A stretch of 64,000 nt of DNA from UBA1672 sp050633505 (lineage in GTDB: Bacteria > Pseudomonadota > Alphaproteobacteria > Micavibrionales > Micavibrionaceae): contig JBOEGQ010000002.1 in NCBI GenBank assembly GCA_050633505.1, positions 207,803 through 271,802 of the forward strand, written 5' to 3'. A program made the translations under genes and the position numbers. Positions 53,564 through 61,800 of the stretch are shown here, one piece after another. Under the pieces are notes generated by a model, which worked only from the letters and a program-made list of their open reading frames with translations, was not told where the DNA came from and made no database searches. Position 1 is the first letter of the stretch, and every line of letters begins with the position of its first letter.

Positions 53564-53745
53564 TTTGATTTCATTGTATTCGTTCAAAATCATATACCAG
53601 AAAAGCACTTATTCCGACAATTCCACACCCTCCAATAGATCAAACTTCATCGCGCCTCAGTCACTTAAATATGTTTTTGTGTACGAGATGAGTTTTTTAT
53701 TATAACCTATACTTAGTCCTATATTAAATAGTCGTAATTTTACTA

Positions 53746-53760
53746 CGTGGATATGCCACG
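53746..53760. promoter_or_regulatory. CGTGG-5-CCACG dyad upstream of luxR
   Basis: CGTGG (53746-53750) and CCACG (53756-53760) form a perfect 5-bp inverted repeat 38 bases before the luxR ATG. It could be a binding site for LuxR or another regulator, but it is short and has no proven relation to a lux box. Confidence 0.3.
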
Positions 53761-53798
53761 AAGTGCTGTGTATTTGTAAATAATATAATGAGGGGCAT

Positions 53799-54551
53799 AT
53801 GAATTCTTTAGAAAATTATGTTGAACAAATTACATTATCAAAGAACCCGCAAGAAGCCTTTGATAAATATTGCTCAATTGTAAAAGCATTTGGGTATGAC
53901 AGAGCAGTATACAGCTTAATAACTGATCACCCAAGCTTAAGCCTTCCTCGGCAGCATGGTTTAATTACAGATTATCCAGAAACGTGGATGAAACATTACG
54001 TTGAGAATAATTATATAGACGAAGACCCCGTTATACTAAGAATTTCAAAAAGCCAAACACCGTTCTTCTGGTCAGATTTAGAGAAGCTTGACACAATATC
54101 CAATACATCACAAAAGCTCATGCTTGAAGCGGAAGAAGAAGGCATTGCAGATGGGGTTGGTATTTCTTTACAGGGGTGCCCAGGAGAAGTTGTTGGTGTA
54201 GGACTTGCTCGTACAGGAAACTCTAACGATAATGCAAAAGACTACGAAATGCTTTCTTCCGCATATTTTATAACTGTATTCTTTCATGAAACGTATCGCA
54301 GCATGATGGGAATGCCTCTGAGAACGGAGCTATCCAAACGTGAACAAGAAGTCTTATTGTGGGCTGCAGAAGGTAAAACAGACGAAGAAGTTGGTATCAT
54401 TCTAGGTATCAGCCAGAACACCATCCGTTTTCATTGGAAAAATATTTTCAAAAAACTGGATGCATACGGACGTGTGTACGCCGTTACAAAAGCAATCCGA
54501 TTAAACCTGATTACCCCCTATATCATAAACACTCCCTACCAGAAACGGTAG
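53799..54551 (+). CDS. LuxR-type quorum-sensing regulator
   Basis: A 250-residue AHL receptor/regulator. The autoinducer domain (1-165) keeps all six signature positions of TraR/LuxR in exact spacing: Trp and Tyr in ETWMKHYVENN, Asp-Pro in DEDPVI, Trp in PFFWSDL, and Gly in ADGVGIS. The C-terminal GerE helix-turn-helix (about 178-240) contains LSKREQEVLLWAAEGKTDEE and GISQNTIRFHWKNIFKKLDA. So it should bind an acyl-homoserine lactone and act at DNA. GAGGGG lies just before the ATG. luxI follows 63 bases on. Confidence 0.93.
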   Translation: MNSLENYVEQITLSKNPQEAFDKYCSIVKAFGYDRAVYSLITDHPSLSLPRQHGLITDYPETWMKHYVENNYIDEDPVILRISKSQTPFFWSDLEKLDTISNTSQKLMLEAEEEGIADGVGISLQGCPGEVVGVGLARTGNSNDNAKDYEMLSSAYFITVFFHETYRSMMGMPLRTELSKREQEVLLWAAEGKTDEEVGIILGISQNTIRFHWKNIFKKLDAYGRVYAVTKAIRLNLITPYIINTPYQKR

Positions 54552-54581
54552 CATCTTATTTTTTCAATATATGTTCGAATA

Positions 54582-54606
54582 CTCCTATCAAAATGAGAGA
54601 TAGGAG
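54582..54606 (+). promoter_or_regulatory. Inverted repeat containing the luxI ribosome site
   Basis: CTCCTATC (54582-54589) and GATAGGAG (54599-54606) are perfect 8-bp arms with a 9-base loop. The 3' arm holds TAGGAG, the only ribosome site for the luxI ATG at 54615. In RNA the hairpin would hide the ribosome site; in DNA it could also be an operator for LuxR. Confidence 0.6.
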
Positions 54607-54614
54607 CAAGTGTT

Positions 54615-55409
54615 ATGATCGAATGTGTGGGAGTTAGCAATTGTGTACATTTTTTTCCGTTTAACCCAATTAAAGAACAATTTCAATTAAGACACAGCGT
54701 TTGTGTCAAGGAATTAGGATGGAAAGACGGATTAACAGCATATCAGGGTATGGAAGCAGATGACTATGATAAACCGGGGACAAAGTATCTTGTAAAGCGC
54801 TGCCCCTCCAGTGGCATTGTCTTAGGCGTCACCAGGCTATTTCCGACCATTACGGAACACACCCAACATAACGAGATAGGAAGGTTTATGATTTCAGAAA
54901 GCTTCCCGTTTCTTGTAGACGACAAGATCCCTTCTGGAAAATATACTTTTGAAGCGAGCCGTATGGTTGTAAATCCAATATTGCGTAAGAATAGAACATT
55001 ACGAAGATCTGTCGTTAATGAGCTTGTCCTCGCATATAAAGAGTTTGCCTTAAAAGAAAAGATTGAAAGCTATATTGCTTTAATGAACCCACATTATTGG
55101 AAGGTTTTCGAGCGTTTGGGCTGGGAAGTCGACTATTTAGGAAAAGCACAAGACATCGGTGGTGGAGATATCGTTCGTGTTGGACGCCTATGGGTGTGCA
55201 AAAGAATCCATAAAAAAATGCAAGAACTATCCAATATTTACGATCCAATTCTCAATTTTGGCATGGAGCCGAGCCAGGCTAAACGTAGAATTGAAGAAAT
55301 TGCATTTACAAAAGTTCGACAAGCGCTGGAAGAAGCAAAGCCAAACATTCTTTCTCCATCCACTGTCAATGACAATCATGAAACAAGTTCCATCCAATAT
55401 AGACAGTAA
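54615..55409 (+). CDS. Acyl-homoserine-lactone synthase (LuxI family)
   Basis: A 264-residue LuxI-type enzyme that makes an AHL from S-adenosylmethionine and acyl-ACP. Conserved residues are present: Arg in LRHSVCVKELGW with Trp at the end, the Asp pair in EADDYD, Arg in GVTRLFPT, and the Glu/Arg of FEASRMVV. The invariant Phe between Arg and Trp is Cys here. The protein is longer than EsaI/LuxI (about 210), with a C-terminal extension of about 55 residues (after 205) of no known motif. It is preceded by a hairpin holding its ribosome site and follows luxR, so they form a quorum circuit. Confidence 0.9.
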   Translation: MIECVGVSNCVHFFPFNPIKEQFQLRHSVCVKELGWKDGLTAYQGMEADDYDKPGTKYLVKRCPSSGIVLGVTRLFPTITEHTQHNEIGRFMISESFPFLVDDKIPSGKYTFEASRMVVNPILRKNRTLRRSVVNELVLAYKEFALKEKIESYIALMNPHYWKVFERLGWEVDYLGKAQDIGGGDIVRVGRLWVCKRIHKKMQELSNIYDPILNFGMEPSQAKRRIEEIAFTKVRQALEEAKPNILSPSTVNDNHETSSIQYRQ

Positions 55410-55420
55410 AGGAAATTTAA

Positions 55421-55726
55421 ATGACAAGTGAAACAATATTTTTTGATACAGCAAATGAGAATAATGCCGAAGACCGGTCCTTTATCGCATCGATCATGTA
55501 TCTTACAATCGAAGCAAGAGCAGAACGTTTATCTTCGACAGAACAACGTTTATGGGATACGTTAGACTGTTACTTTAACGACCTGCGTCAACAAGGTAAA
55601 ATTACCAATGACTTGGAAACAACAAAAGAAATTCTTAGTAAAATGCGCTATCTGACAAAAGAACAACTATTGGCTTTTGAACGTATAGTCACTATGAACT
55701 CATACGAAGCAGACCAAACAACATAA
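55421..55726 (+). CDS. Small unknown protein in the quorum-sensing locus, 101 residues
   Basis: I do not recognise the family. AAAGGAAA precedes the ATG at 55421, eleven bases after the luxI stop, so it is probably in the same transcript. The protein is helical and hydrophilic (RAERLSSTEQRLWDTLDCYF; NDLETTKEILSKMRYLTKEQ), with one cysteine. No DNA-binding motif. It may regulate LuxR or LuxI activity, but there is no direct evidence. A hairpin begins at its stop codon. Confidence 0.65.
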   Translation: MTSETIFFDTANENNAEDRSFIASIMYLTIEARAERLSSTEQRLWDTLDCYFNDLRQQGKITNDLETTKEILSKMRYLTKEQLLAFERIVTMNSYEADQTT

Positions 55727-55747
55727 TAACTAAAATTATTTAGTTAT
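55726..55747 (+). terminator. AT-rich hairpin at the end of the luxI unit
   Basis: ATAACTAAA (55726-55734) and TTTAGTTAT (55739-55747) form a perfect 9-bp stem with a 4-base loop, starting on the stop codon of the 101-residue gene. It is followed by CTTTATATTATT, a weak U-rich tract. It may end the transcript or protect its 3' end. Confidence 0.45.
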
Positions 55748-55791
55748 CTTTATATTATTAAAGGTTTGTTCTTTTTTTATATCCTATGATA

Positions 55792-55825
55792 GCATTCTCC
55801 CCTAACTTTATAAGAGGGAGAATGC
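55792..55825 (+). promoter_or_regulatory. Inverted repeat containing the Xre gene's ribosome site
   Basis: GCATTCTCCC (55792-55801) and GGGAGAATGC (55816-55825) are perfect 10-bp arms with a 14-base loop. The 3' arm contains GGGAG, the ribosome site for the ATG at 55828. In RNA it would hide that site; in DNA it is a good operator for a Cro/CI-like protein controlling its own gene. Confidence 0.65.
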
Positions 55826-55827
55826 CC

Positions 55828-56196
55828 ATGATGAGGAAAACTAAAGGTGTTGCCTCGGAGACAGATATGGTTATAGGAAATAACCTGAGAGTTATCCGTG
55901 AAACTCGAAATTACAGTCAGGCTGATCTTGCAAAATCCGTCGGGATTACATTTCAGCAGATTCAAAAGTATGAAAAAGGTATTAACCGGATTTCTGCATC
56001 TAAGCTTCTGGAAATATCTAACGCCCTAAAAACCGATATTAAGGATTTCTATAGAGGGCTGCTCAATGAAAAAGATTATCCTCCAATTAACTTTTCCAAT
56101 AAAGATATATTGAAATTATCTTCTCAGATAGCATCACTGAAAGATCCAAAACTCATAGATAATTTAAAGGTGATTATTTCAACAATGGCAAAATAA
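55828..56196 (+). CDS. Xre/Cro-CI-like helix-turn-helix regulator
   Basis: A 122-residue DNA-binding protein. The helix-turn-helix is residues 17-70: NNLRVIRETRNYSQADLAKS, then VGITFQQIQKYEKGINRISA and SKLLEISNALKTDIKDFYRG, a standard HTH_3 domain. The C-terminal 45 residues form a short helical region (FSNKDILKLSSQIASL). It resembles alphaproteobacterial short Xre regulators. I chose the ATG at 55828, seven bases after GGGAG; the frame also has ATGs at 55786, 55822 and 55831. The inverted repeat over its ribosome site suggests autoregulation. Confidence 0.85.
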   Translation: MMRKTKGVASETDMVIGNNLRVIRETRNYSQADLAKSVGITFQQIQKYEKGINRISASKLLEISNALKTDIKDFYRGLLNEKDYPPINFSNKDILKLSSQIASLKDPKLIDNLKVIISTMAK

Positions 56197-56272
56197 CGTG
56201 TACAACTTAAACGGTACCAGACACGTCAACTCTCAGATTGCCTTTGCGTAAGAAAGCTGCTACGCACAATGT

Positions 56273-56842
56273 ATGAGCACAACACACACAAAAGAAGAAC
56301 CTCGCTGGCTTAAGCCCATCGTAGATTATGCGCCACTTATCGCATTTTTCGTATCCTATAAATATAGCGACGACCTACTCCTCGCCACGCAAGTTATTAT
56401 GGGCGTCACAACGCTCGCTATTGCTCTATCCCTTACGATGACGCGTAAAATCCCCATTATGCCATTGGTAACCGCGGCGATTATTGGAATATTTGGTGGC
56501 CTGACAATCTACCTACAAGATGAAACCTTCATCAAAATGAAACCAACCATAATTCAAGTAATTTTCGCCTGTGCACTTGGCGTTGGGCTGGCACTTAAAC
56601 GATTATGGATCAAGCTATTAATGGGCGGCACAATCCATATGCCTGACAGTGCATGGCGCAGTCTGACAATACGTTTTATGGGGTTTTTTCTATTTTCTGC
56701 GGCACTTAATGAGGTTGTTTGGCGTACACAATCCACCGACATGTGGGTCAACTTCAAGGTCTTTGGCCTTATGGCTCTAACCATGGTTTTTATCGGAAGC
56801 CAACTCCCATTCATCCAAAAACACATGCAGGATGAAGAATAA
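56273..56842 (+). CDS. yciB: Inner-membrane protein YciB (IspZ family)
   Basis: A 189-residue inner-membrane protein with about five helices. The family signatures are PIVDYAPLIAFFVSYKYSDD at the start, VTAAIIGIFGGLTIYLQDET, FIKMKPTIIQVIFACALGVG, and a late ALNEVVWRTQSTDMWVNFKV. This is the YciB/intracellular septation protein A family. YciB links membrane synthesis, cell-envelope upkeep and septation in E. coli. Length fits (about 180-200). It is preceded by the Xre gene and followed by the candidate small RNA on the other strand. Confidence 0.9.
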   Translation: MSTTHTKEEPRWLKPIVDYAPLIAFFVSYKYSDDLLLATQVIMGVTTLAIALSLTMTRKIPIMPLVTAAIIGIFGGLTIYLQDETFIKMKPTIIQVIFACALGVGLALKRLWIKLLMGGTIHMPDSAWRSLTIRFMGFFLFSAALNEVVWRTQSTDMWVNFKVFGLMALTMVFIGSQLPFIQKHMQDEE

Positions 56843-56962
56843 AAACCAAGGAAGAGTTGATCATGACGTACTTCCAAGACCGGGAGCCTAACGCTCTATA
56901 CCCATTCCAATAAAATCAAATTGTTATTAATGAAAAAAGTAATTCAGCCGTGGCTAGCTTAG

Positions 56963-57097
56963 AAAAAAAGCCACCCTGACCGATATGTGTGTGGGGGATG
57001 GTCAGGGTGGCAACTGAGGCCCAAGCCATTCGATGTGTGGGACATCGCGCTTGAATAATGTGTGGGGCACACCTCAATTCGAATTCTTTCAATTGAT
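56963..57097 (-). ncRNA. Candidate small RNA with three CCCACACAT-type loops
   Basis: The 433-base gap between yciB and the next gene holds a transcript-like unit on the minus strand of about 135 bases. Read 5' to 3' it contains GTGTG-CCC-CACAC (57072-57060), a CGATGT-CCCAC-ACATCG hairpin (57047-57031), and a perfect 12-bp terminator stem (57011-57000 with 56981-56970) followed by seven T. Two long-range pairs, TGAGG with CCTCA and CAAGC with GCTTG, can enclose the middle hairpin. The motif CCCACACAT (or CCCACACACAT) occurs three times, each in or beside a loop. No open frame fits. Its promoter is at 57104-57132. Confidence 0.75.
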
Positions 57098-57103
57098 TGC
57101 CCT

Positions 57104-57132
57104 CTTATATTGAACGTTATGGGAAACGTCAA
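57104..57132 (-). promoter_or_regulatory. Sigma-70-type promoter of the candidate small RNA
   Basis: On the minus strand TTGACG (57132-57127) and TATAAG (57109-57104) are separated by exactly 17 bases. Each differs from consensus by one base. The predicted start is about 57097, seven bases after the -10 box. Confidence 0.75.
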
Positions 57133-57275
57133 CAAAAAAGATATTATTTTTATTTAACTTGGTAAATTAATTACCATATAAATCATTTTTTAATCATATT
57201 AAGTAAAATACATATTGAGATCACGCCCTCAGTAATGTACTGTGCATTTACCATATCTAATAACAAGGTTATCTG

Positions 57276-57923
57276 ATGACATATTCCCCTGAACAAGTTG
57301 GCGCCGCCCTCGGATTACTTCGTATGACATGGTCGGATCTTTCACGGGAAACCGGTATTACAAACGCAAACTTGAATAAATGGCGTAACAGAGATCAAAA
57401 TTTCACAGAACCAACGATGCAAAAGGTTATCGCCTTTATCGATAACCACAATCTGCGCCCTACACCCAATGATGGGATAGAACATAAACCAGCCAGAGAA
57501 ATCGAAGATTACTACGGCATACATGGATTTCGTGCCTTCATGAATGATGTATATGAAACGGTTAAAGAGCATGGGGGTAATATATGCGTTTCAAACGTCA
57601 ATGAACGCAATTGGATTAAATGGATGGGAGAAGAACACTATGAGGCTCACTCCGTTAAAATGAAAAATCTGGGGAATTTCAAATTTAAGATTTTTGTTGA
57701 AGAGAGCGACAGCTTCTTTATTGCGGATAAATTCGCAGAATACAAATCAGTACCCCGCAAATATTTTACCGAACAATCATTCTATTCCTATGGTCAAAAA
57801 CTCGCCCTTCTTGAATTTACAGAGGATAACGTCTCCATCAAAATTCATAACAATCCCGAATGGGCAAGATCCTTTAAGGATCTGTTTGACTACGCATGGG
57901 ATAAAACACCGGAGCTCTTATAA
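57276..57923 (+). CDS. HTH regulator with a TrmB-like C-terminal domain
   Basis: A 215-residue protein. The N terminus (5-60) is a helix-turn-helix of Cro/CI type: VGAALGLLRMTWSDLSRETG then NANLNKWRNRDQNF. The C terminus (90-215) has a domain like the effector region of TrmB-type sugar/HTH regulators: FFIADKFAEYKSVPRKYFTE, then FYSYGQKLALLEF and NPEWARSFKDLFDYAWDKTP. This similarity is by pattern only. The gene ends exactly where the methyltransferase begins, so the two are coupled. It may sense a ligand and control the pair. The small RNA promoter is divergent, about 145 bases upstream. Confidence 0.7.
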   Translation: MTYSPEQVGAALGLLRMTWSDLSRETGITNANLNKWRNRDQNFTEPTMQKVIAFIDNHNLRPTPNDGIEHKPAREIEDYYGIHGFRAFMNDVYETVKEHGGNICVSNVNERNWIKWMGEEHYEAHSVKMKNLGNFKFKIFVEESDSFFIADKFAEYKSVPRKYFTEQSFYSYGQKLALLEFTEDNVSIKIHNNPEWARSFKDLFDYAWDKTPELL

Positions 57924-58580
57924 ATGAAAATCAAACGTGAAATACAACACATAGGTTTCCTGTATAATCAGGGCGGCATCGCAAAATTATTGAACCATGT
58001 GCGTGAAAACATCCTATTTGATATCAAACACGCAACAAATACATCTGCTTGGCTTGAGAAAGACGGGTTTGAGGCACATCCCGACAATTTTGAACACGGT
58101 GTAAGATATCGCGCAGCAGCAACAAGCGAAATTGAATACGGGCTGCGCATTGCCTCAAACCATATCGATATAGAACATGCAGGGTTTTATGACCTTGGAT
58201 GCGGCAAAGGTAAGGTTCTGTGCATTGCGGGACTGAAATATGGTTTTGCCAGCATATCAGGCATTGACTACTACCAACCATTTTTAGATCAGGCACGACA
58301 GAACTTAATTGCATGCAACCTTGATCACATTCCCCTTCATTATCAGGACATGTCCCAATTCAAAGACTATAGCAAGACCAGTGTGATATTCTTATACAAT
58401 CCTGCGGGTAATTCCGTATTAGAGGGCGTTCGCAGAAATATTGAAGAGACAACTGATAAAGCAATCGTAATTTATAATAAGCCCGTACACACCGACATTT
58501 TCAAAGGTTGGAATACCTTGTCCAAAAGAAATGCGCCCGATCCGGATCATACCACCCATATATATGGATTTGGAGTATAA
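57924..58580 (+). CDS. SAM-dependent methyltransferase (class I)
   Basis: A 218-residue methyltransferase. The SAM-binding motif I is AGFYDLGCGKGKVLCIAGLK (about residues 87-106), motif II is ISGIDYYQPFLDQARQNL, and the post-motif is KTSVIFLYNPAGNSVLEG with an NPxG rather than NPPY. The N-terminal part is a helical region. That suggests a small-molecule or protein N-methyltransferase rather than DNA, but the substrate is unknown. It starts on the base after the stop of the HTH gene, so both are coupled. No terminator is clear after it. Confidence 0.8.
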   Translation: MKIKREIQHIGFLYNQGGIAKLLNHVRENILFDIKHATNTSAWLEKDGFEAHPDNFEHGVRYRAAATSEIEYGLRIASNHIDIEHAGFYDLGCGKGKVLCIAGLKYGFASISGIDYYQPFLDQARQNLIACNLDHIPLHYQDMSQFKDYSKTSVIFLYNPAGNSVLEGVRRNIEETTDKAIVIYNKPVHTDIFKGWNTLSKRNAPDPDHTTHIYGFGV

Positions 58581-58795
58581 AGCGCTTTTCCTTCAGCGCG
58601 ATAGCTATGTCACCGACGTTAAACGCCCAAACCCAATTAGAGCAATTTCATACTAATCAAAATAAAACGGTGCACGTTTATGGTACCGACTCGGTTTGAA
58701 ATTTGTACAAAATTTGTCCTTACTCCATATATTAAAATTTACTTTAACATCTCCCCTATAGAATATAGCCCGTATATATTCAGGCTTGCTTTACC

Positions 58796-58826
58796 TTGAC
58801 AGGTACAGGACAGCTCTTCGTATAAT
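58796..58826 (+). promoter_or_regulatory. Promoter with a 19-base spacer upstream of the permease fusion
   Basis: TTGACA (58796-58801) and TATAAT (58821-58826) are both perfect consensus boxes, but 19 bases apart rather than 17. Long spacers like this occur in promoters activated by MerR proteins, which twist DNA. The ATG is at 58864. No MerR gene is next to it. Confidence 0.6.
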
Positions 58827-58863
58827 AGAAAACGAAATAAGATATTAAAGAACAGAAATTATC

Positions 58864-61800
58864 ATGTTTAAAGAAAACGCATTCAAACCCGCGATAATAC
58901 TCATTTTCTTTATGATGATTACATGCTTGTCATTCTGGATGAGCTCACGCTATCCCGAATTATCGGAAAAGACCATTCTAAGTGATAGCCCCATTTTATC
59001 CAGCCTCGGTTTTTTCCCGATATTTGAAATACAAGAAACCGACCCCATTTGGAAGAAAGTCCTGCTTGAAACAGGAAATTGGATTAATACAAATAAAAAA
59101 GGAATGAGCTTTTCCTTCTTTGTTGGTGCTTTTCTCCTATGCCTATGGCCACTTTTCAAACGCGGAAGCTTTAACCACGGCTTTAACAATAGCTTACTCG
59201 GCCTTGGAATTGGTGCACCACTTGGGATTTGCGTTAATTGCGCCGCCCCGGTTGCCCGTGCCTTATATGGCGGAGGCAGTACAATGCAAACTGCTCTTTC
59301 CACCCTTATTGCGTCGCCGACATTAAATATCGTGGTTCTGACCATGGCACTCTCTCTGTTCCCGGTTTATGTCATTGTCACCAAAATAATTTTAACATTA
59401 ATCTTCATTCTTATTTTAATTCCAATGGCTTGCCGGTACTTCTTTCAAACAGAAATACAAAAACACCAACAAGATGCCGTTTGTGACATCACAGATAAAC
59501 CGACAGAGAATATAGGTGGTCTGCCACAGATCAACGGGTGGTCAGGTGCAGGTCTATGGGCATTGAAACACTACATCAAGAATTTCTTCTTCCTGTTAAA
59601 GGTCGCTCTCCCCCTTATGATATTATCGGGTGCCTTAGGCAGTCTGGCCACCATCCTTGTTCCGTGGTCATCTATAGAAACCTTAGATCAATACGACAGT
59701 ATCGGTATGATGATATTGGCATTGCCACTTATTGCCCTATTAGGGACAATTCTACCGGCACCTATGGCCTTTGATGTGATTCTGGCTTCTGCTCTCTTAC
59801 AAGCAAATGTTCCGATACAATACGTATCCATTATATTGTTTACCTTAGGATCATTCAGCATTTACGCCTTTTTTATCATCTGGAGATCCATGTCTCTACG
59901 CATTGCATTATTCCTGATGATCACAACAATGATTCTGGGTATATGCATGGGAATCATAAGTATGTACTTCGATAATTATGCACGAAAAACCGCAGCAGCC
60001 CATTTAAATGCATATGCACAAGAACATGACTTTGACCCGATAAAACAGCGCACCGACCACGCCTATTCATTGGCGGAGCTACAACTCGATCTGGACAAAC
60101 ATCACATCACCTTTACAAATCCACCAAAAACAAACGATTTGGACGTCCCAAACCATTTAACGATTAAATCCGTTGACCATGCCCCCTCCACACCAAAAAC
60201 CAACCAAGAAAACTTCACTTTAATCAAGGGAATAGACAAAGGTATAGAACAGCCATATGAAGTCTCTTACATCACTGGCATGCCAGAGGCCTTGGCACAC
60301 ACAACAATGTCTGTTGCAACCGGAGACGTTCATCAAGACGGATGGCCGGATATTCTGTTAACCGGGGACTTGGAAATACACCCCAATTTGATCCTGTACG
60401 CCAATATCGGTGGACAACAATATAAGCGCCAGCACATCCCCCTTCCCCCGAATATAAATGAAGTCATTCTCGTCGCACTGGTCGATTTGAACGGCGATAC
60501 ATGGTTGGATATTGTTTTTGCAACATATGGTGGACAGAATTATGTAATTTATAACGATAAAGGGGAATTCATTGATCAAAATATCGCCCCACTTTACCCT
60601 GAAAACCTAGGGTCTACTATGTCACTTGCCTTCGGTGATATTGAAAAAGACGGCGATCTGGATATTTTTCTGGGCAACTGGAATGTCGGGCCGCGCTATT
60701 CCAATTTCAGTCATTCACAGAACATATTACTGCGCAATGAGAACCCGTTGGCATCATCTCATAATCAAAAATACGTCGTACAACGCCTCAATGGCAGCAC
60801 CGGCGAAACACTGACCAGCTTGTTTCACGACTTTGATAACGACGGATATCTTGACCTTTATGTCGGTAACGACTTTTCCAACACGCCATATTCAGACATT
60901 ATATTAAACGGTCAGAAAACTGGACATCTGTTTATTAAAAGCACAAAAAGGCAAGGCAAAATAGACGGTAGCCACTCAACAATGAGCATTGATATAGGGG
61001 ATATCGACAACGACTTGAAACCCGATTTCTATATCGGGCAGATTGCCTTCATGGGACATTACGAAGACGAGATGCACAAGGTCTCTGAAAAACAAATTCT
61101 ATACCACCAATACTGTGACAAAAATAACGATCTGCCTTTTAAACAATGCATGAGAGAAATGAAGCTAAAATACGCATTGGCAGCTGCGACACATATTAGT
61201 GACACATGCCAATGGCTGGATAATGAAGAAGACCAAACAAAATGCCTTATTCATCTGATTAATTACCAAGATTATTGTCAGTTCTCAATCACCGCAAGTG
61301 CACCGTCCCCTAAAGATAATGATGGGACACTCTCCCCTAGATATAAGTCATTCTGCGACTTACAAGAACAAGCACAACAAGAATTTAAAAAAGCCGTTAC
61401 AGAAAAAGATAAATTCACCTCCCCGCATAAAAATTTCCACCTAAAGGCCGCCAACTGGTCACTTAATAATGTCTTACTTTATAATGAAAGCAGTGGCACA
61501 AACGTAAAACTGACAGATCAATCCGATAGCCGTAACGCCGGATATGGCGGATGGACATGGAATGCACGCTTTGGCGATTTAGACAATGACGGATGGCAGG
61601 ACATATATCTCGTTAACGGTCATAGCTTCCAAACATCTTTGGCAACGAATATCTTCTATCATAATAAAGGTATGGGACATTACGAAGATGAAACGACATC
61701 ATTCGGCCTTGAAAACTACACCGTCACAACGGCATTCAGCTATGCTGATTTGGACTTTGACGGAGATCTGGACATTGTGAATGTCCCGTTAGATGCGCCT

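Noticed and set aside
58582..58599. GCGCT/AGCGC pairing after the methyltransferase gene
   Set aside because: The stem is only 5 bp and no T-run follows, so it is not called a terminator.
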